64,000 nucleotides of DNA from Lycorma delicatula (lineage: Eukaryota > Arthropoda > Insecta > Hemiptera > Fulgoridae). The DNA lies in NCBI RefSeq assembly GCF_047948215.1, contig NC_134461.1:92028245-92092244 (forward strand), written 5' to 3'. Each line of letters starts with the position of its first letter. Position 1 is the stretch's first letter. Made by a program: the position numbers and the translations under genes. The notes beneath the pieces were generated by a model, which was not told the DNA's origin, ran no database searches, and was given only the letters and a program-made list of their open reading frames with translations. Below, one piece after another: positions 34,296 to 46,120 of the stretch.

Positions 34296-34720
34296 AATTT
34301 TCTCAGAATTAAATTCTATATAAGTTTTGTTACTAATCTTCCGCATTTATTACTCATTTAACAAAGCTATTGTACTACAAACCTAAAAAAAACTTGTTTT
34401 TCGACAACGAATTTTCTGTTATACGTCGGATATCTTAAAACCTACTGGAGTTACAGTTCTGGGACCTATTTTATCCTATTTTCCAGCTCAAACTACATAA
34501 GAAACCTTTATTTAACTTTACTCCTTAATTTGGGTCCCAAAAATTACAACAGGATTTCTTTTTATTAGAGCTGAAATCCGGGAGAAATCTTTCGCTAGCC
34601 GTAACTCGAAAATAAAGCTTTTCCAGACCTATGTTTATGTGAACTTTCTTCTTTATTTTCACCAGTAGAACATGTCTTAAAAGTTTGTTACATTCTTTCT
34701 GAATTACCCGGTTTATACTA
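34296..34720. repeat. Dispersed repeat F, copy 1
   Basis: Shares blocks in order with 40990-41390: ttctcagaattaaattct.., acatttattact-like, acaaagctattgta.., tttttcgacaacgaattttctgtt, gctgaaatccgggagaaatc, ttcgctagccgtaactcgaa, and a terminal ttctttctgaattacccggt against ttcttcctgaatcactctgt. The shared end resembles the inverted terminus of a DNA transposon. The 92-codon minus frame 34525-34803 begins in less AT-biased flanking DNA and runs through this repeat; it has no known domain. Confidence 0.6.
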
Positions 34721-35400
34721 TGAGCTGAAGCCCCTACCTTTGCCAACCTTTGCCTTACCTTCGGCGGGACGGGCGAGCGGGGTTTGTTGTACCATCTAAC
34801 CAAATGACATCATCCGATTACTAATAACATGAAACATATATAATGTAAACACAACAGACTAGCATAATATAATGACTAATACACTAGACACAGCGTTTGG
34901 CAAGGGACAAACTTTCAGCTCACGTATTGTACTATAGAACACTAAAATACTATAGACACCGCGGTCTAAAACGTGTTGTTTCAATTGTCTAACGTCATCC
35001 CCATTGTCTAGGAGGTTACTGCCAAGTTACTTGCGTGGTCGTTAAATCGCAGTTTGTACTTTGAACTGAAACTTTGTATTATCTCCCGCACGTATAGTAA
35101 ACCTAAATAATGGTGTAACTCATTTTTTTCTTACAAACCAAGGTGTCTCCGTTATACATCTTGCTATTTTATTCTGAAATAAGTCTCGACATTACTCTTG
35201 CTCGCGGTACCTCAAAGTTGGATCCCGTAGGTCCAGATAAGTTTTAGAATTATTGATTATACCAGCAGCTTATTAAATAAAGACAAACGAAAACCTCTAA
35301 CCAACAACCAGAACATTTTATTGAACTTTTTCTCAAATCATTTTTTCTTCTCTCTTATATGAACTTTCCTCGTTAGTCGACGATCGTGTGGAAGACCTAC
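34721..35400. other. Less AT-biased region of unknown origin
   Basis: GC-containing sequence such as ccttcggcgggacgggcgag (34758-34777) and ctcgcggtacc sets this stretch apart from its surroundings. I found no open frame, splice pattern or repeat partner within the window that explains it. It could be part of repeat F, another decayed element or a host regulatory segment. Confidence 0.3.
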
Positions 35401-37099
35401 GTATCACACACACTTTCAGTTTTCGGGATTAAGACGCGTTTTATACAATCATAAAAATCTTTAACATGGTTAAAGGTCATATGATTATATATCGAATACC
35501 TTGAAATAAAAATGGAAAGCTTTTTTTGAATTAAAAAAATTTTATATCTTTTTTATTTTAATTTGGAATAAAGATTATAAATGAGTAAATATTAACTTAT
35601 GTTTTTATTAACCTTCGGATGATTTATCCCTTATACCTTTATATAAATGAGTTCAGGTACAGAGGATATAGTTAATTATTTTTTTTGTTTACATAGTCCT
35701 TTTAAAAAATATACGTATAGCCTACGTATTGTATGTTTTTAATATCTACACTATCCTGATTAATTCTTGAGATAATAACGTTGAATTACTAATTCCTACT
35801 TATCAGTTTAATAATACAGTAACCAATTTATAAAAAGATAATTGATTAGGGTGGGTATTATTTAAATTATAATGCATTAAAAATTATAGATATCTTACAT
35901 ATGTTTAACAATGTTCTAATTTTTTTATGATTATTATTTCCTTTTCTTTTTTAATTACAATGTTTGTTTAATATTTGTTTGTTTATTTTTCGTACAGGTA
36001 AAGATAGATAAACGTGAAATGATAGTCTAAAGGGATAATTTTTTTCGTTGTTTTGGTAGCTGTGTTTCTTCTGCAACAGGTTGCTCCGGAAACGGTCAGG
36101 TAACCAGATAAGATCAACAGTCCACACAAATTATCCCTTTATTGTCTTCCTTGGTTTAAGTTAGCTGAATAAATAGCCACACACACATATATATATATAC
36201 TTAACTTCTTTTTAAAGAAATTTTGATTAATACAGAAATAGTCAATCAATTTTAATTGATTTATTATTTAGTATCTGTTTTTTAGGAAGATTAATAATTT
36301 GGTGGGCAATCATTTCAATTTTATTTTTTAATTAAACCTGGAAATTAACCTCGCAAAAACTTTATATAAAATTACAAAAAAAAATTATATCTAATACAAA
36401 ATGGTAACTTTTTTTAATAAACTTTAATATATGGTTTTTAAATTACATTAGCGTAATAATAATAATAAGGAAAAAATTCTTAGGTAGGGATATAAATAGA
36501 GAAATGTTTTGTGAGGAAGGGAAGAAATAATTTATTATTTTCAAAAAATATAAATTATTTTGTAATCAGAACAAAAATATCAATTTTCAAAGTTTCTTTC
36601 ATTTTCACTTATGTAGTCGGATCTTTTTTTTTACTTTGACTGTTTCGTTGAAAATGGTCGTATGGAATTTCAACGGTACATGGATCAGAGTTTTATAAAT
36701 TTGTTTGTATATATTTTTTTATTTTTAATTCAGACTTTTCTGAACATTTTTGTGCCATTATTGTATGAAAATATTAGATTTTATTATAAAAATTTAATTA
36801 TTATATATATTACCATACGAAGTTTGATGAACATGTGAAATAGATTTCGAGTAGATTAATCTAATGGTACAAAATTTTAGTATTAATATTTACTTCCGTA
36901 GTGAATAATTTAGATAATAGAACGTTTTCAGAAATATTTTTGACACTAATACTTTCAGATAATCTAAAAGAATTGTCTTTATTGTAAAATATAAAATTTT
37001 AATGAATCCTTCAGTAATTTCATTTGGAAAGAAATGTCAAAGCATGAATTATTTGGTATATAAAGTGAGAATTAGACGTTAATAAGGTAGTTGTGAGCA
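35401..37099. other. AT-rich non-coding DNA
   Basis: No gene. The only structure noticed is an inverted pair, aaagggataattt at 36029-36041 and aaattatcccttt at 36128-36140, enclosing about 86 bases that are less AT-biased. This could be a tiny inverted-repeat element or a chance hairpin. Confidence 0.45.
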
Positions 37100-37290
37100 T
37101 TAGTGATGAAAATTTAAAAGTTGGCGGTGTTAAAAAGATTACGGGTATAGCCTGCTTTAAATATTTGCTTATTACTATATTAACAAGGCTTATAAAAACT
37201 GAATAAGGTCAGAAATTTTGTTGAGAATAACAAATATTGGCAGGACTTGAAAGAAGAAAGAGACACATATTACAGAACAGGTTGGTCTGT
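37100..37290 (+). pseudogene. Possible LINE reverse-transcriptase fragment
   Basis: The plus strand reads ISDENLKVGGVKKITGIACF followed by KYLLITILTRLIKTE, then in the next frame IRSEILLRITNIGRT. This matches the pattern '..L.VGG..I..V..FKYLG..L...N....EI..RI' that follows the polymerase motif in many LINEs. Short, frame-broken and AT-rich, so tentative. Confidence 0.4.
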
Positions 37291-37920
37291 AACCAGGTCT
37301 ACTGGTTGCAACTGACAAATATATTATATATATATATAAACCTACAATAACAGATTAAATAGTATTTTAATTAAGAAAAATAACAGTAAAACAGCGTTAT
37401 TTAGAAAAAAATATTAAAATATACTTTAAAAAATTAACCATACATATCCGGAATTAATTCACCTTCGGTAAATTGTAACCGATTGGAAATTGAACAATGC
37501 GGTAAAAAAAAAAAAATAATAATAATACTTTTTCCCTATAACAAGTTTTAAAGCTGTTAAAAGTTAAATAAAAAATACGACCGTTAAAAAAACTAAAAAA
37601 AATATGATCTCCCAGTACAGATCATTACACGATAGTGTAATATAGAAGTGCGGAGCTCCTAAATTTCTGACCATTGCTATTAGATTCGTGAAGGCTTCAT
37701 GCCAATATAACTCGGTTAAAATGCCCAGTACCCGTTGCCTATATTTTGGAAATGATATTGTTTATTTCGTTCAACGTATTGATTTTTCTGCATTATTTGT
37801 ACGTGAATTTTTTTTTAATATTTTAAATTTGAGTATGTGTGTTTGCAGGCTATGACACAGCCAGTAACGTAAGGATTCCAACGCCGGGTCATACATCTAA
37901 ATCGGTCCAGTCGTTGAACT

Positions 37921-38202
37921 TGCTTTTTCCTGTTTAGCCTCCGGTAACTACCGTTCAAATAATACTTCAGAGGATGATATGTATGAGTGTAAATGAAGGG
38001 TAGTCTTGTACATTCTCATTTCTACCATTCCCATTTAGATGTGTGGTTAATTGAAACCCAACTACCAAAGAAAACCGGTATCCACGATCTAGTATTCAAA
38101 TCCGTGTAAAAATAACTGGCTTTACTAGGACTTGAACGCTGGAACTCTCGACTTCCAAATCAGCTTATTTGGGAAGACGCTACTAGTTCAGCCGTTGAAC
38201 TA
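37921..38202 (-). mobile_element. SINE B copy with 9-bp target duplication
   Basis: Minus-orientation SINE B. The duplication cgttgaact is at 37912-37920 and 38203-38211. The tail complement tttttcctgtttagcctccg starts right after the left duplication. The body includes gaaacccaactaccaaagaa and accggtatccacgatc. The head ends within the A-box region, so it is slightly 5'-truncated. Upstream, 37840-37920 is less AT-biased. Confidence 0.88.
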
Positions 38203-38211
38203 CTACGGTGG

Positions 38212-39916
38212 AACTAATACACATACATGCACCCTAAATACATTACTCTCCTTTTCGGGCAGTCATGTAAAAAGTTATAAAATGTTATAAATTTATACAA
38301 ATGATCTTACGTAGAACCCCCCAAGTAAGATTTCATCAACCCACTTCCCTTACGTAATTAATGAACAACCCCGTGAAAAAAATATGTATTATTTTTAAAT
38401 GTTAAATTAGATAGGACCGTTTAACTTCCCTTAAAATGAGTTTATTTAAACGATTGCCACAGTATAATGAGTCCTAACAACCAATTATAACTGCTCAAAC
38501 AAAACTTCGAGATATAACAAATACACAGAATAAGAACAATAATAAAAGCAACTACAATAAACAAATTTAACATTTCTTTTTTAATGAACATATTATTTCT
38601 AATTGAAAAAAAGAACATAGGATATGGTAGAGACTTACATTTTATTACTCATTATTTCTTACCAATTTTTGATTAACCTTAAATATAAAATCGAATATAT
38701 AAAAGAAATATCAGTTGATAATGATCCATTTATAAGATCGAGAGTATTAAAAAAAAGAAGAAAAAAGATGCTCAAATAATGGCATATCCCCTATATACAA
38801 ATAGCTTTAAGGTAATGTCGTTAAATTACTATAATTATTGGATGGTTTTAATACTAAATAATTACTTAAGCCCGACCATTATGTTTTATTATTTAAGAAC
38901 TTCTTTATATAACATCATAAAAGTTGTGGCATTCATTTTTATTGTTTAATTGGAGACAGATTTTTTTTTATTAATCATTATTAAAAAAATAATGATGTTA
39001 ATAACAATAATAATAATAATAATAATAATAGAAAAAATATAATAAAGAATCTTTTCAAATAAAAAGTGAATGGTCATTGACTGGACATCAGAATGAAGAA
39101 GACTAGCACTTTACAATGCGTTCAAATGAACTGAAATAAATAAGAAAGTTAGAGTAATTAGTCTAAGCTTCAAGCCTATCAACTGTTAATTTATTTAACC
39201 CTTAGGCAAAATTGGCGTCAATCAATTATGAATGGTTCAACATTATCTAAGAACCGACCCTTATATTAGGTTTTGCCCCATTTGTCACGGTATAAGCCTA
39301 CAAGGCCACCCTTAATATTGAATTTTCATCATTAACCCTACTTTTGTTTTTATTTTTTAAAGTTGTTATTTGATAAATGGATAGCTATATATATATATAT
39401 ATTTTTTTTAATATAACAGGATGTTATATAATAACAATGGCTTAAAAAAAAACTTGAGATGGTACAGTAAAAAGAATTTATAGATAATGATTGCGTAATA
39501 CTGTAGTATCTTAGTAGCATGAAAGCATTTATACTAATTTTATGGATACGCAAATGCCTATTTGAAGTGGGAGCATACACAATCACTGTTTCCACAAGTT
39601 AAAAATCTTTCAAATTTAATTTAATAATGCTACATATTACCATTATCAATAAATTATTATTATTATAATTTATTACCATAAATTATGAAGTTAAATAAAA
39701 TGAATAAATTATATGAATATATTTTACAAAACTGAATACTTAAATATTTTTAGAAATTAAATATAAAACAAAATGCGAATGTATTTATCAATATTATCTT
39801 AAGAAACCTATATAAAAAATAAAAATCAAGAAAAAAATACTTCGCTTTTGAAAATTATTTATCAAATTATGTCAATACATCTACTGAGAGGGTAAAAAGA
39901 AGATTAAAAACAAAAA
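38212..39916. other. AT-rich non-coding DNA with AAT microsatellite
   Basis: No gene. An (AAT)n tract lies at 39004-39030. The minus frame 39350-39595 reads a TA tract and is spurious. Confidence 0.5.
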
Positions 39917-40546
39917 ATCTGATGTGAACACATGACTTTCTTGAACGCGTATAAATTGCATTTACACTCTTTTTTTTTTTTAAATGAAAAGTACATAAAA
40001 TTTTATTTTATTAAAACTTCTGATATTTTTCTTTTTTTTATTGAATTATTAATAAATCAATATATTTAAATTAAAAAAAAATTAAATTAAACAAAAAGCA
40101 TTAAGTCTGATCCGAACCGATGTGCCTTCCCTAAAATCCAAATATTTCGTTAATTAAAATTTTATTTGGCTATAACTCTGGAACCAATAAAAATATGATA
40201 TATCGTTGAAAAGCCCTTAACGAGGGTTTATTACACCAGTTACGAAAACGACCAAAATCCAAATTTTTAAGATTGTGGACTTTTTTTGACACTTTTAGTT
40301 CAGTCCATCGCAATCGAAAGGGCAGGTGCACAACTAGATGTTACAATAGTTATAAATTCAAAATTTCAACATCCTATGGTTAATAGTTTTTGAGTTATGC
40401 GAGAGATACATACGTACGTACAAACGTCACGCCGAAACTTATCCAAATCGATTCAGGGGTTGTCAAAATGGATATTTTCGTTGAAATCAGGAAACTGAAA
40501 TTTTTCGTGATCACAATTTACTTCCTTGTAAAGGAAGTGTAAAAAC
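39917..40546 (+). repeat. Dispersed repeat D, copy 3
   Basis: Plus orientation, from atctgatgtgaacacatgac to ttccttgtaaaggaagtgta. Landmarks: gaaccgatgtgccttcccta (40115-40134), ttatttggctataactctgg, gtgcacaactagatgttaca (40327-40346), an acatacgtacgtac run and tatccaaatcgattcagggg. It is the most diverged full-length copy; its 3' end has become an almost perfect small hairpin (acttccttgtaaaggaagt). Confidence 0.8.
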
Positions 40547-40989
40547 AACAATTGTATGAAATATAAAAATATAACAAATTTATACGTTTAGATATAATAA
40601 AAGTACTCTAGATATTATCTCTATCTAGATAATACGCTAGATAATATTAAAATTATTGAAATACTCAAATTTCAAAACTTTTTGAGATTCATTAATAAAA
40701 TATTGAAAAATACTAATTGTTGGTAACATTCAAAACTTTTGGTAACGAGCTGAACTGTGCGTTGATGTCAGTGGAGGAATTTTCGATCTATTGTAAATTA
40801 ATACAGTATAAACCACAGTAAGTATTTTTTTTTAAATAAATTAAAGTATTTTAATTTTTCAAAGGTCTAAATTTATTATACTAAAAACAGCTGTTTGTTA
40901 TTTTTACAAATTGATATAATTTTTCTGTTCAGTTTGTTGTATTTTGTTTTTAATGATAAAATTTGTTTTTTTTCATAAACTCAAATTCA
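40547..40989. other. AT-rich non-coding DNA
   Basis: No gene. A stretch (tagatattatctctatctagataatacgctagataat at 40609-40645) has short inverted repeats of no evident meaning. Confidence 0.5.
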
Positions 40990-41382
40990 TCAATTTTCTC
41001 AGAATTTCTCTACAAGTTTTAATAATAAAATTTACACATTTATTAGTCTTTTAATAGAGTTATTACTTCAAATCTTTAAAAAAATATGTTTTTCATCACC
41101 GAATTTTTCTGTTTTACTTTGGATAACATGAAAAGTACGGAAGATACAGTTCTGGAAACTGTTTTATTAATTTTTCAGGTCTAAAAACATAAAAAATTAT
41201 CAAGTTTACCTTTTATAAAATTTTTAAAATTTCATTTTACCGGGAGAACTGAAATCTGAGAGAAATTTTCCGCTAGCCGTAACTCGATAACAAAGCGTTT
41301 TCGGACATATTTGTATGGATTTTTTCCTTATTTCAAGCTCTAGAATCAGTTCCCAAATTATTTTCCTTTCTTCCTGAATCAC

Positions 41383-41386
<4 letters not shown>
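40990..41386. repeat. Dispersed repeat F, copy 2
   Basis: Matches 34296-34720 in block order, including gagaactgaaatctgagaga, ccgctagccgtaactcgata and aaagcgttttcggac. Its right end, ttcctgaatcactctg (41371-41386), is the left arm of the palindrome described next and probably the transposon terminus. Confidence 0.65.
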
Positions 41387-41418
<32 letters not shown>

Positions 41419-41430
41419 GTGATTCAGGAA
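41371..41430. repeat. Perfect 60-bp palindrome around (TA)14
   Basis: The arms ttcctgaatcactctg (41371-41386) and cagagtgattcaggaa (41415-41430) are exact complements separated by 28 bases of TA, so all 60 bases form a palindrome. The left arm is the end of repeat F. It looks like two transposon termini meeting head-to-head across a TA-rich target. Confidence 0.9.
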
Positions 41431-41451
41431 TATATATATTTAATAATATAT

Positions 41452-41485
<34 letters not shown>

Positions 41486-41538
41486 ATATATATATATATA
41501 TAATATATATTTAATAATATATTTGAATTATTGAATTA

Positions 41539-41596
<58 letters not shown>

Positions 41597-41643
41597 AGAG
41601 AGAGAGTGAGAGAGAAAGAGTGTGTGTGTGTGTGTGTGTGTGT
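41431..41643. repeat. Compound microsatellite (TA)n-(GA)n-(GT)n
   Basis: AT-rich TA tracts fill 41431-41592 with a few taataat interruptions, followed by a GA-rich tract (41593-41620) and about twelve GT units (41620-41643). Confidence 0.9.
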
Positions 41644-42719
41644 AATGATAAAATAGTAATACTAATAATATAAAAAGCCTAATTCTCTTTCATTTTACTT
41701 CCTTTTTATTTTTGAAATGAAGCATTTGTATTAGAGGTAATAATAATAACAACAGTAATAATTATGATAATAATAATAATAACGCTTTGTGTTTGTGCTG
41801 TTCACAAATACAATAAACTTTTTTCAAACTGTAAATATAAAAACATCGTCGATCTAAAATACAAATAAATAATTAATTTTTAACGCTTTATTTAACCTAA
41901 ATAATATTACAATAAAGCCTGACAATAAACACAAACAATATAGAAATAAAACCTGACAACCTATTAAATGATAACAGCCTGTCAACAACGTATTGTATTC
42001 TTCTATTCAAGTACTATATATTTAATGTCGACGAGAATTACAAGGTAAAGATGTAAAAGAATGTAACATAACATAAAGTAAGATAACAAAACACAGTGGT
42101 CAAAGTAGAAGTAATAAATTCTTGTGTAGAATCGAACCGGATCTTCCGCTTTCCGATCGATAAATCTTTCTTTCCACTACACAACACACACATCCGCACT
42201 ACGTCACTTTAACGCCTTCTTTCAAACATTACTACTACTGCCACCAAAGCAGTACATTTCACTTTGCGTGTTAAGCAACGTTCGTATAACGTATAAAAGC
42301 TTCTAAATCCCCTTTTATATATTTGAATTATTGATTTCTATTTTATTTTACTTATTTTTTAATCTAATTAATTATTTTTAAGTCGTTAAAACTTTTATTC
42401 AAATAAAATAATAATAAAACGATAAATTTAATTAAATTTCTAATTAAATATTTTTTTTAATCTATAGATGTTTAGTAGTAAATATTACGTATCAGGGTTA
42501 CCTGAATATGTTTTAAGGGAACAATTTACTCCTATGTAGGTGTTAACAGAAGCAAAGTTAGATTTTTTTTATTAAATAACAAACAATCTTTATAAAGATG
42601 TATTCAAATACTAACAGTGCCCTTACAGTAACGTGTTTTCGCAGTGTCCATGCCGACTAGAATATAAAAATAGTTAAACACTATTTTTCATATAGAAAAA
42701 AATAACTGGCGTAAAAAAT
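41644..42719. other. AT-rich non-coding DNA
   Basis: No gene. AAT-type repeats occur at 41740-41785. A less AT-biased patch at 42120-42300 has no recognised content. Confidence 0.5.
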
Positions 42720-42758
42720 AAATGATCAGAAAAATGAATAAAAATAGAAATAAAGGAA

Positions 42759-43202
42759 ATGAAATTAAAACAACAAAATAAAGAAACATTTAAATGGAAT
42801 AAATTAATATTTACTGGAAAAGTGTTTTACCGAATTAAACAATTCTTTAATAAATATATTATAAAAATGGCTATAAATACAAATATTAAACTAAAATTGA
42901 TTTTTAATAGAATTATAGAAGAAAAAGATATTTACTACAGTAGTGATACATACAAAATAAACTGTAAATGCATTGCAACATATGTTGGGACAAACGGGAA
43001 TAAAATTAAAGTTAAGATACAACTAAAACATCAAAAACAAGATTCTAGTTGTACAACACATTTAATAAAAGAAGAACATACCCCAATGAAAATAGAAGAA
43101 TCAATGAAATTAATTCACAATTGTATTAGAAGAATGAACAATTTAGAACATTTAGAAAGTTTTAAATTAAAAAGTAACAATAAAATGATCATAAATGAAT
43201 AG
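42759..43202 (+). CDS. Penelope-like C-terminal ORF with GIY-YIG-like region (partial)
   Basis: 147 codons without a stop. The N-terminal half (LIFTGKVFYRIKQFFNKY, then INTNIKLKL) corresponds to the linker after the reverse transcriptase of Penelope-like elements. The C-terminal half (residues about 60-140) has the order expected of a PLE GIY-YIG endonuclease: DTYKINCKC, TYVGTNGNKIK, KIQLKHQKQ, THLIKEEHT, then NNLEHLESFKL. In active relatives the GIY-YIG block reads approximately Y.I.C..C...YIGQT.R....R..EH; here Gln and Arg positions are changed (YVGTNGN) and the EH position reads KH, so the nuclease is probably inactive. The start ATG is simply the first in the open frame; the true protein would extend much further upstream. 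It could also be a domesticated fragment, but nothing shows expression. Confidence 0.65.
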   Translation: MKLKQQNKETFKWNKLIFTGKVFYRIKQFFNKYIIKMAINTNIKLKLIFNRIIEEKDIYYSSDTYKINCKCIATYVGTNGNKIKVKIQLKHQKQDSSCTTHLIKEEHTPMKIEESMKLIHNCIRRMNNLEHLESFKLKSNNKMIINE

Positions 43203-43396
43203 ATCAACAATCTTTTTCAAGAACCTCAATTTATTGAAAACAAGAAATAAATAAATAAAATTAAAATATAAGTACAAACATTAATAATATATAAACAAGA
43301 AGAAAGCCAGATAAGACATGATGTCAAATAAAGGGAGGGACGTTAACTAAACGCTATATAAAGACGGAAATTTAAAAGTGCCAGTACAATAAGTTT

Positions 43397-43424
43397 TGAT
43401 AATGAAATTGTTCCGAAACGCGTC
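43397..43424 (+). ncRNA. Possible hammerhead-like core at PLE 3' end
   Basis: tgataatg (43397-43404), eight to ten variable bases, then gaaacgcgtc (43415-43424). Hammerhead ribozymes have CUGAUGA, a helix, GAAA, a helix and a UH cleavage site, and published PLEs carry such motifs in their terminal repeats. Here the first core reads TTGATAATG, so one or more core bases differ, and the palindromic CGCG after GAAA would fit a dimer-type helix III. The resemblance is suggestive only. Confidence 0.3.
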
Positions 43425-43448
43425 AACACATAACAAAAAAATGAAACT

Positions 43449-43740
43449 TACTTTTTCTTGTTTTTAGCCTCCGGTAATTACCTTTCAAATAATACTTCAG
43501 AGGATGAACGAGGATAGTACGAGTATGTATAGTGTAAATGAAGTGTACTCTTGTACAGTCCCAGTTCGACCATTCCTGAAATGTGTGGTTAATTGAAACC
43601 CAATCACCAAAGAACATCGGTATCCACGACCTAGTATTCAAATCCGTGTATAAAGGACTTGAACGCTGCAATTCTTGACTTCCAAATCAGCTGCTAAGGG
43701 AAGACGCGTTCGCCACTAGATCAACCCGGTGGATTAAAAG
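43449..43740 (-). mobile_element. SINE B copy with 9-bp target duplication
   Basis: Minus-orientation SINE B, full length. The duplication aatgaaact is at 43440-43448 and 43741-43749. Landmarks: agcctccggtaattac near 43466, gaaacccaatcaccaaagaa, catcggtatccacgacc, and the head complement gccactagatcaacccggtg. The open minus frame 43423-43671 is read through this SINE and is not a gene. Confidence 0.9.
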
Positions 43741-43749
43741 AATGAAACT

Positions 43750-44593
43750 AAGAAAGATAAACAGTATGCAACATAGAAATTATAAGCGACTATAAATAAA
43801 TTACTTAGTGAAATAATCTTACTAATTTGTATCGGTCTATATTAGTTATAGGAAATAAAACAAACAACATGCACTTACCGTTAGTTATCATTTTTTCCCG
43901 TTATGAATACTTACATCCTTATATTTTTCATTTCCTAAATCATAATTGTAGGAAGTCGCAAAACTAGTTGAATCAACTGTTCATCATTCGTATTTATTAA
44001 TAGCTTTTTTAATTTAATAAGTAATGAATGTAAACGATAATAATAAAATGCTTAAAACGTTATTTATGAAAGTAAACGCAATTTATAAATAACAATTACT
44101 CTAGCACACAGTTTTACAGCAGTAAAAACAGAAATAAATCGTTGGCAACTAATTTTATTTTCACTGTCTGCACTCGTTCTGTGAAATGAATATGGTACTG
44201 TCACGGACCAGTTTGAACATATCGATTATAAAACGAGACAACGATATTTTTTGTCACCGTTACTGGTGGAATTCTACTGCAGTGTGAGAACACGTCACTG
44301 TTGTGTGTTTGAATTGACCTTAATTGTGATTATTTAAACACACTACTTAATAGTTTCATATTAATAAAAAAGCAGCTGATTTTTGGATAAGGTTTTTAGA
44401 ATCAGTCACTTATAAAACAAAAAAATCATATATATATTTTTTTCATTTTCAGGCCAATTTGTTTTAAGTTCCTCCATATGAACCTCGGTAGTGAGAGCTG
44501 AACTCGTGGAGTTCCATCGTAATACGTATGCAAATCATTCAAATGTAGACGAAATGTAATAACATTTTGGTAAATTTATTAGAAAATTAGCAG
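43750..44593. other. AT-rich non-coding DNA
   Basis: No gene. Moderate composition between 44190 and 44320 without recognisable content. Confidence 0.5.
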
Positions 44594-44762
44594 ACCCGAC
44601 AATGCTTCGCTATTGCTAGATTTGAGTATATGTATAGATTAAATTGAATCAACACAATTGAAAGTTTGATAAAACATTATCAAAATGAACATTACAGAAC
44701 TTCACAAAATTTAACCTTCCCATTTTCATTTTTACCACATTCCCTTTCATCTCCCTTATAAA
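44594..44762 (+). repeat. Dispersed repeat G, copy 2
   Basis: Plus orientation: acccgacaatgcttcgctat, tgctagatttgagtatatg, a gap, caattgaaagtttgataaaa, cttcacaaaatttaaccttc and a short pyrimidine-rich stretch. Same order as the minus strand of 8741-8400. Confidence 0.6.
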
Positions 44763-46120
44763 TAAAATAATTTATTATTACATAACATTTTTCATTTATA
44801 ACTCACTACACATTTTTACTTCTAACCTTAAGAGGTACGGTGACTTCCTGACCACCCGGTACTTCTTTATTACTAGGAAACTTGTAATGGTTTCTTAAAC
44901 TTCTCCACCGTCACTTCAATTAAACTTTAGCGCCGTTATTTAATTTTACTGCATTTCTTCAAAACTTTATCCGTTATCTTATTTCCATTTACATCCACTT
45001 TTTTTTATCATATCGACGATTTTTACCAACCTATATATCCAAACAATTACATATTTCTTCCATCTATTTTTTAAAATCCATTCTTTCGTGAGAAAAAATT
45101 TAAAACCTTCTCGTCGTAGACCTTTCTGTTTAATTTGCGACCTGCATGTACTCGTATCTATCACTTTATATAACAGTGAATTATTTTCCTAAAAAATAAA
45201 ATCTTTTTTTAGTCTATATATTATATTTGTCTGTTACTGATAAGTTGTAATTAGTTGACAACGAAGTCACTTCCACAAATGGTTTAGATATTCTCCAGAA
45301 AAATAAATGTTCCACGCCAGGTTTTATATGTTGTGAAAAGTCAAATGAATTTACTGTAGTATTTCTTTATTGAATAAAATATACTATTTAACATCCAGAT
45401 TCGTAAGTCGTTAATATTATGATTCAACTATTTGTATGACATCTTCAATCCATTCACTACAGGAATAATGAACATCATTACTATTAGAGAAATCGACAAT
45501 ATCGGTTTATTAATGAAAACATTTAACATGTAAAGCAGCAAATTATTATTATTTTGTATTTTAACAACGCATTTTACGCGCTATTTTTACTTAGCAAAGA
45601 AGTATATTTTATTCGAAATCTCTTCATTGACTTATCTTCTAAACAAAATAATTTCAAAATAGATTTTTTTTTTTATTACATTCACTTAAAAAAAAAACGA
45701 GTTAACATTTTTCAAGGTGTATCAAAGTAGATACTTTTTAAAACTAGAAAAAATCTTTGATATATAATTTGTTTGTTGTCCCAAATCATTAAACATTTTA
45801 AGATGATTCTACTTAAAAGAATTTGAATTTTAATAACTACATGGGCACCAAAAACCGAAAGAAAGTCAAAAGTATATTATAGTAATATTTCTAAACGCTT
45901 CTAAAAATTGAAAATATTTCAGATTTATTCTATGATAATATTTAATACTTTAAAGACCATTATTTCTAAATTATATGAGGTTAGAAGGTTAGGTTATAAA
46001 GAAATGAACTATTTACCTTCAATTCTTTAAAATATTATTTTCAATGAGATAATATAAATATAATCATTTACTGTTACGATTTGTTTAATTCAAAGCAGGA
46101 AGGGTAATGTCATACCGTGA
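44763..46120. other. AT-rich non-coding DNA
   Basis: No gene supported. The minus frame 44979-45164 is short and K/W/R-rich with no domain. A small stem, cgtgact/agtcacg around 46119-46141, sits at the right edge. Confidence 0.45.

Larger units (their letters stand above)
42720..43448 (+). mobile_element. Penelope-like retroelement, 3' fragment
   Basis: A 5'-truncated Penelope-like element (PLE). It contains the C-terminal ORF (42759-43202) and about 240 bases of AT-rich 3' sequence ending near a tgataatg...gaaacgcgtc motif (43397-43424). A SINE B was inserted directly after it (43449). Limits are approximate; no target duplication for the PLE itself was found. Confidence 0.7.

Noticed and set aside
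34525..34803. 92-codon minus frame starting in GC-richer sequence
   Set aside because: The second half is repeat F sequence and no domain is recognised; kept only as a note in the repeat entry.
36029..36140. 13-base inverted pair considered as a MITE
   Set aside because: Only one copy, no target duplication and A/T-rich arms; chance is not excluded.
41431..41643. Array-like repetition considered as CRISPR or satellite
   Set aside because: Simple di-nucleotide microsatellites without unique spacers.
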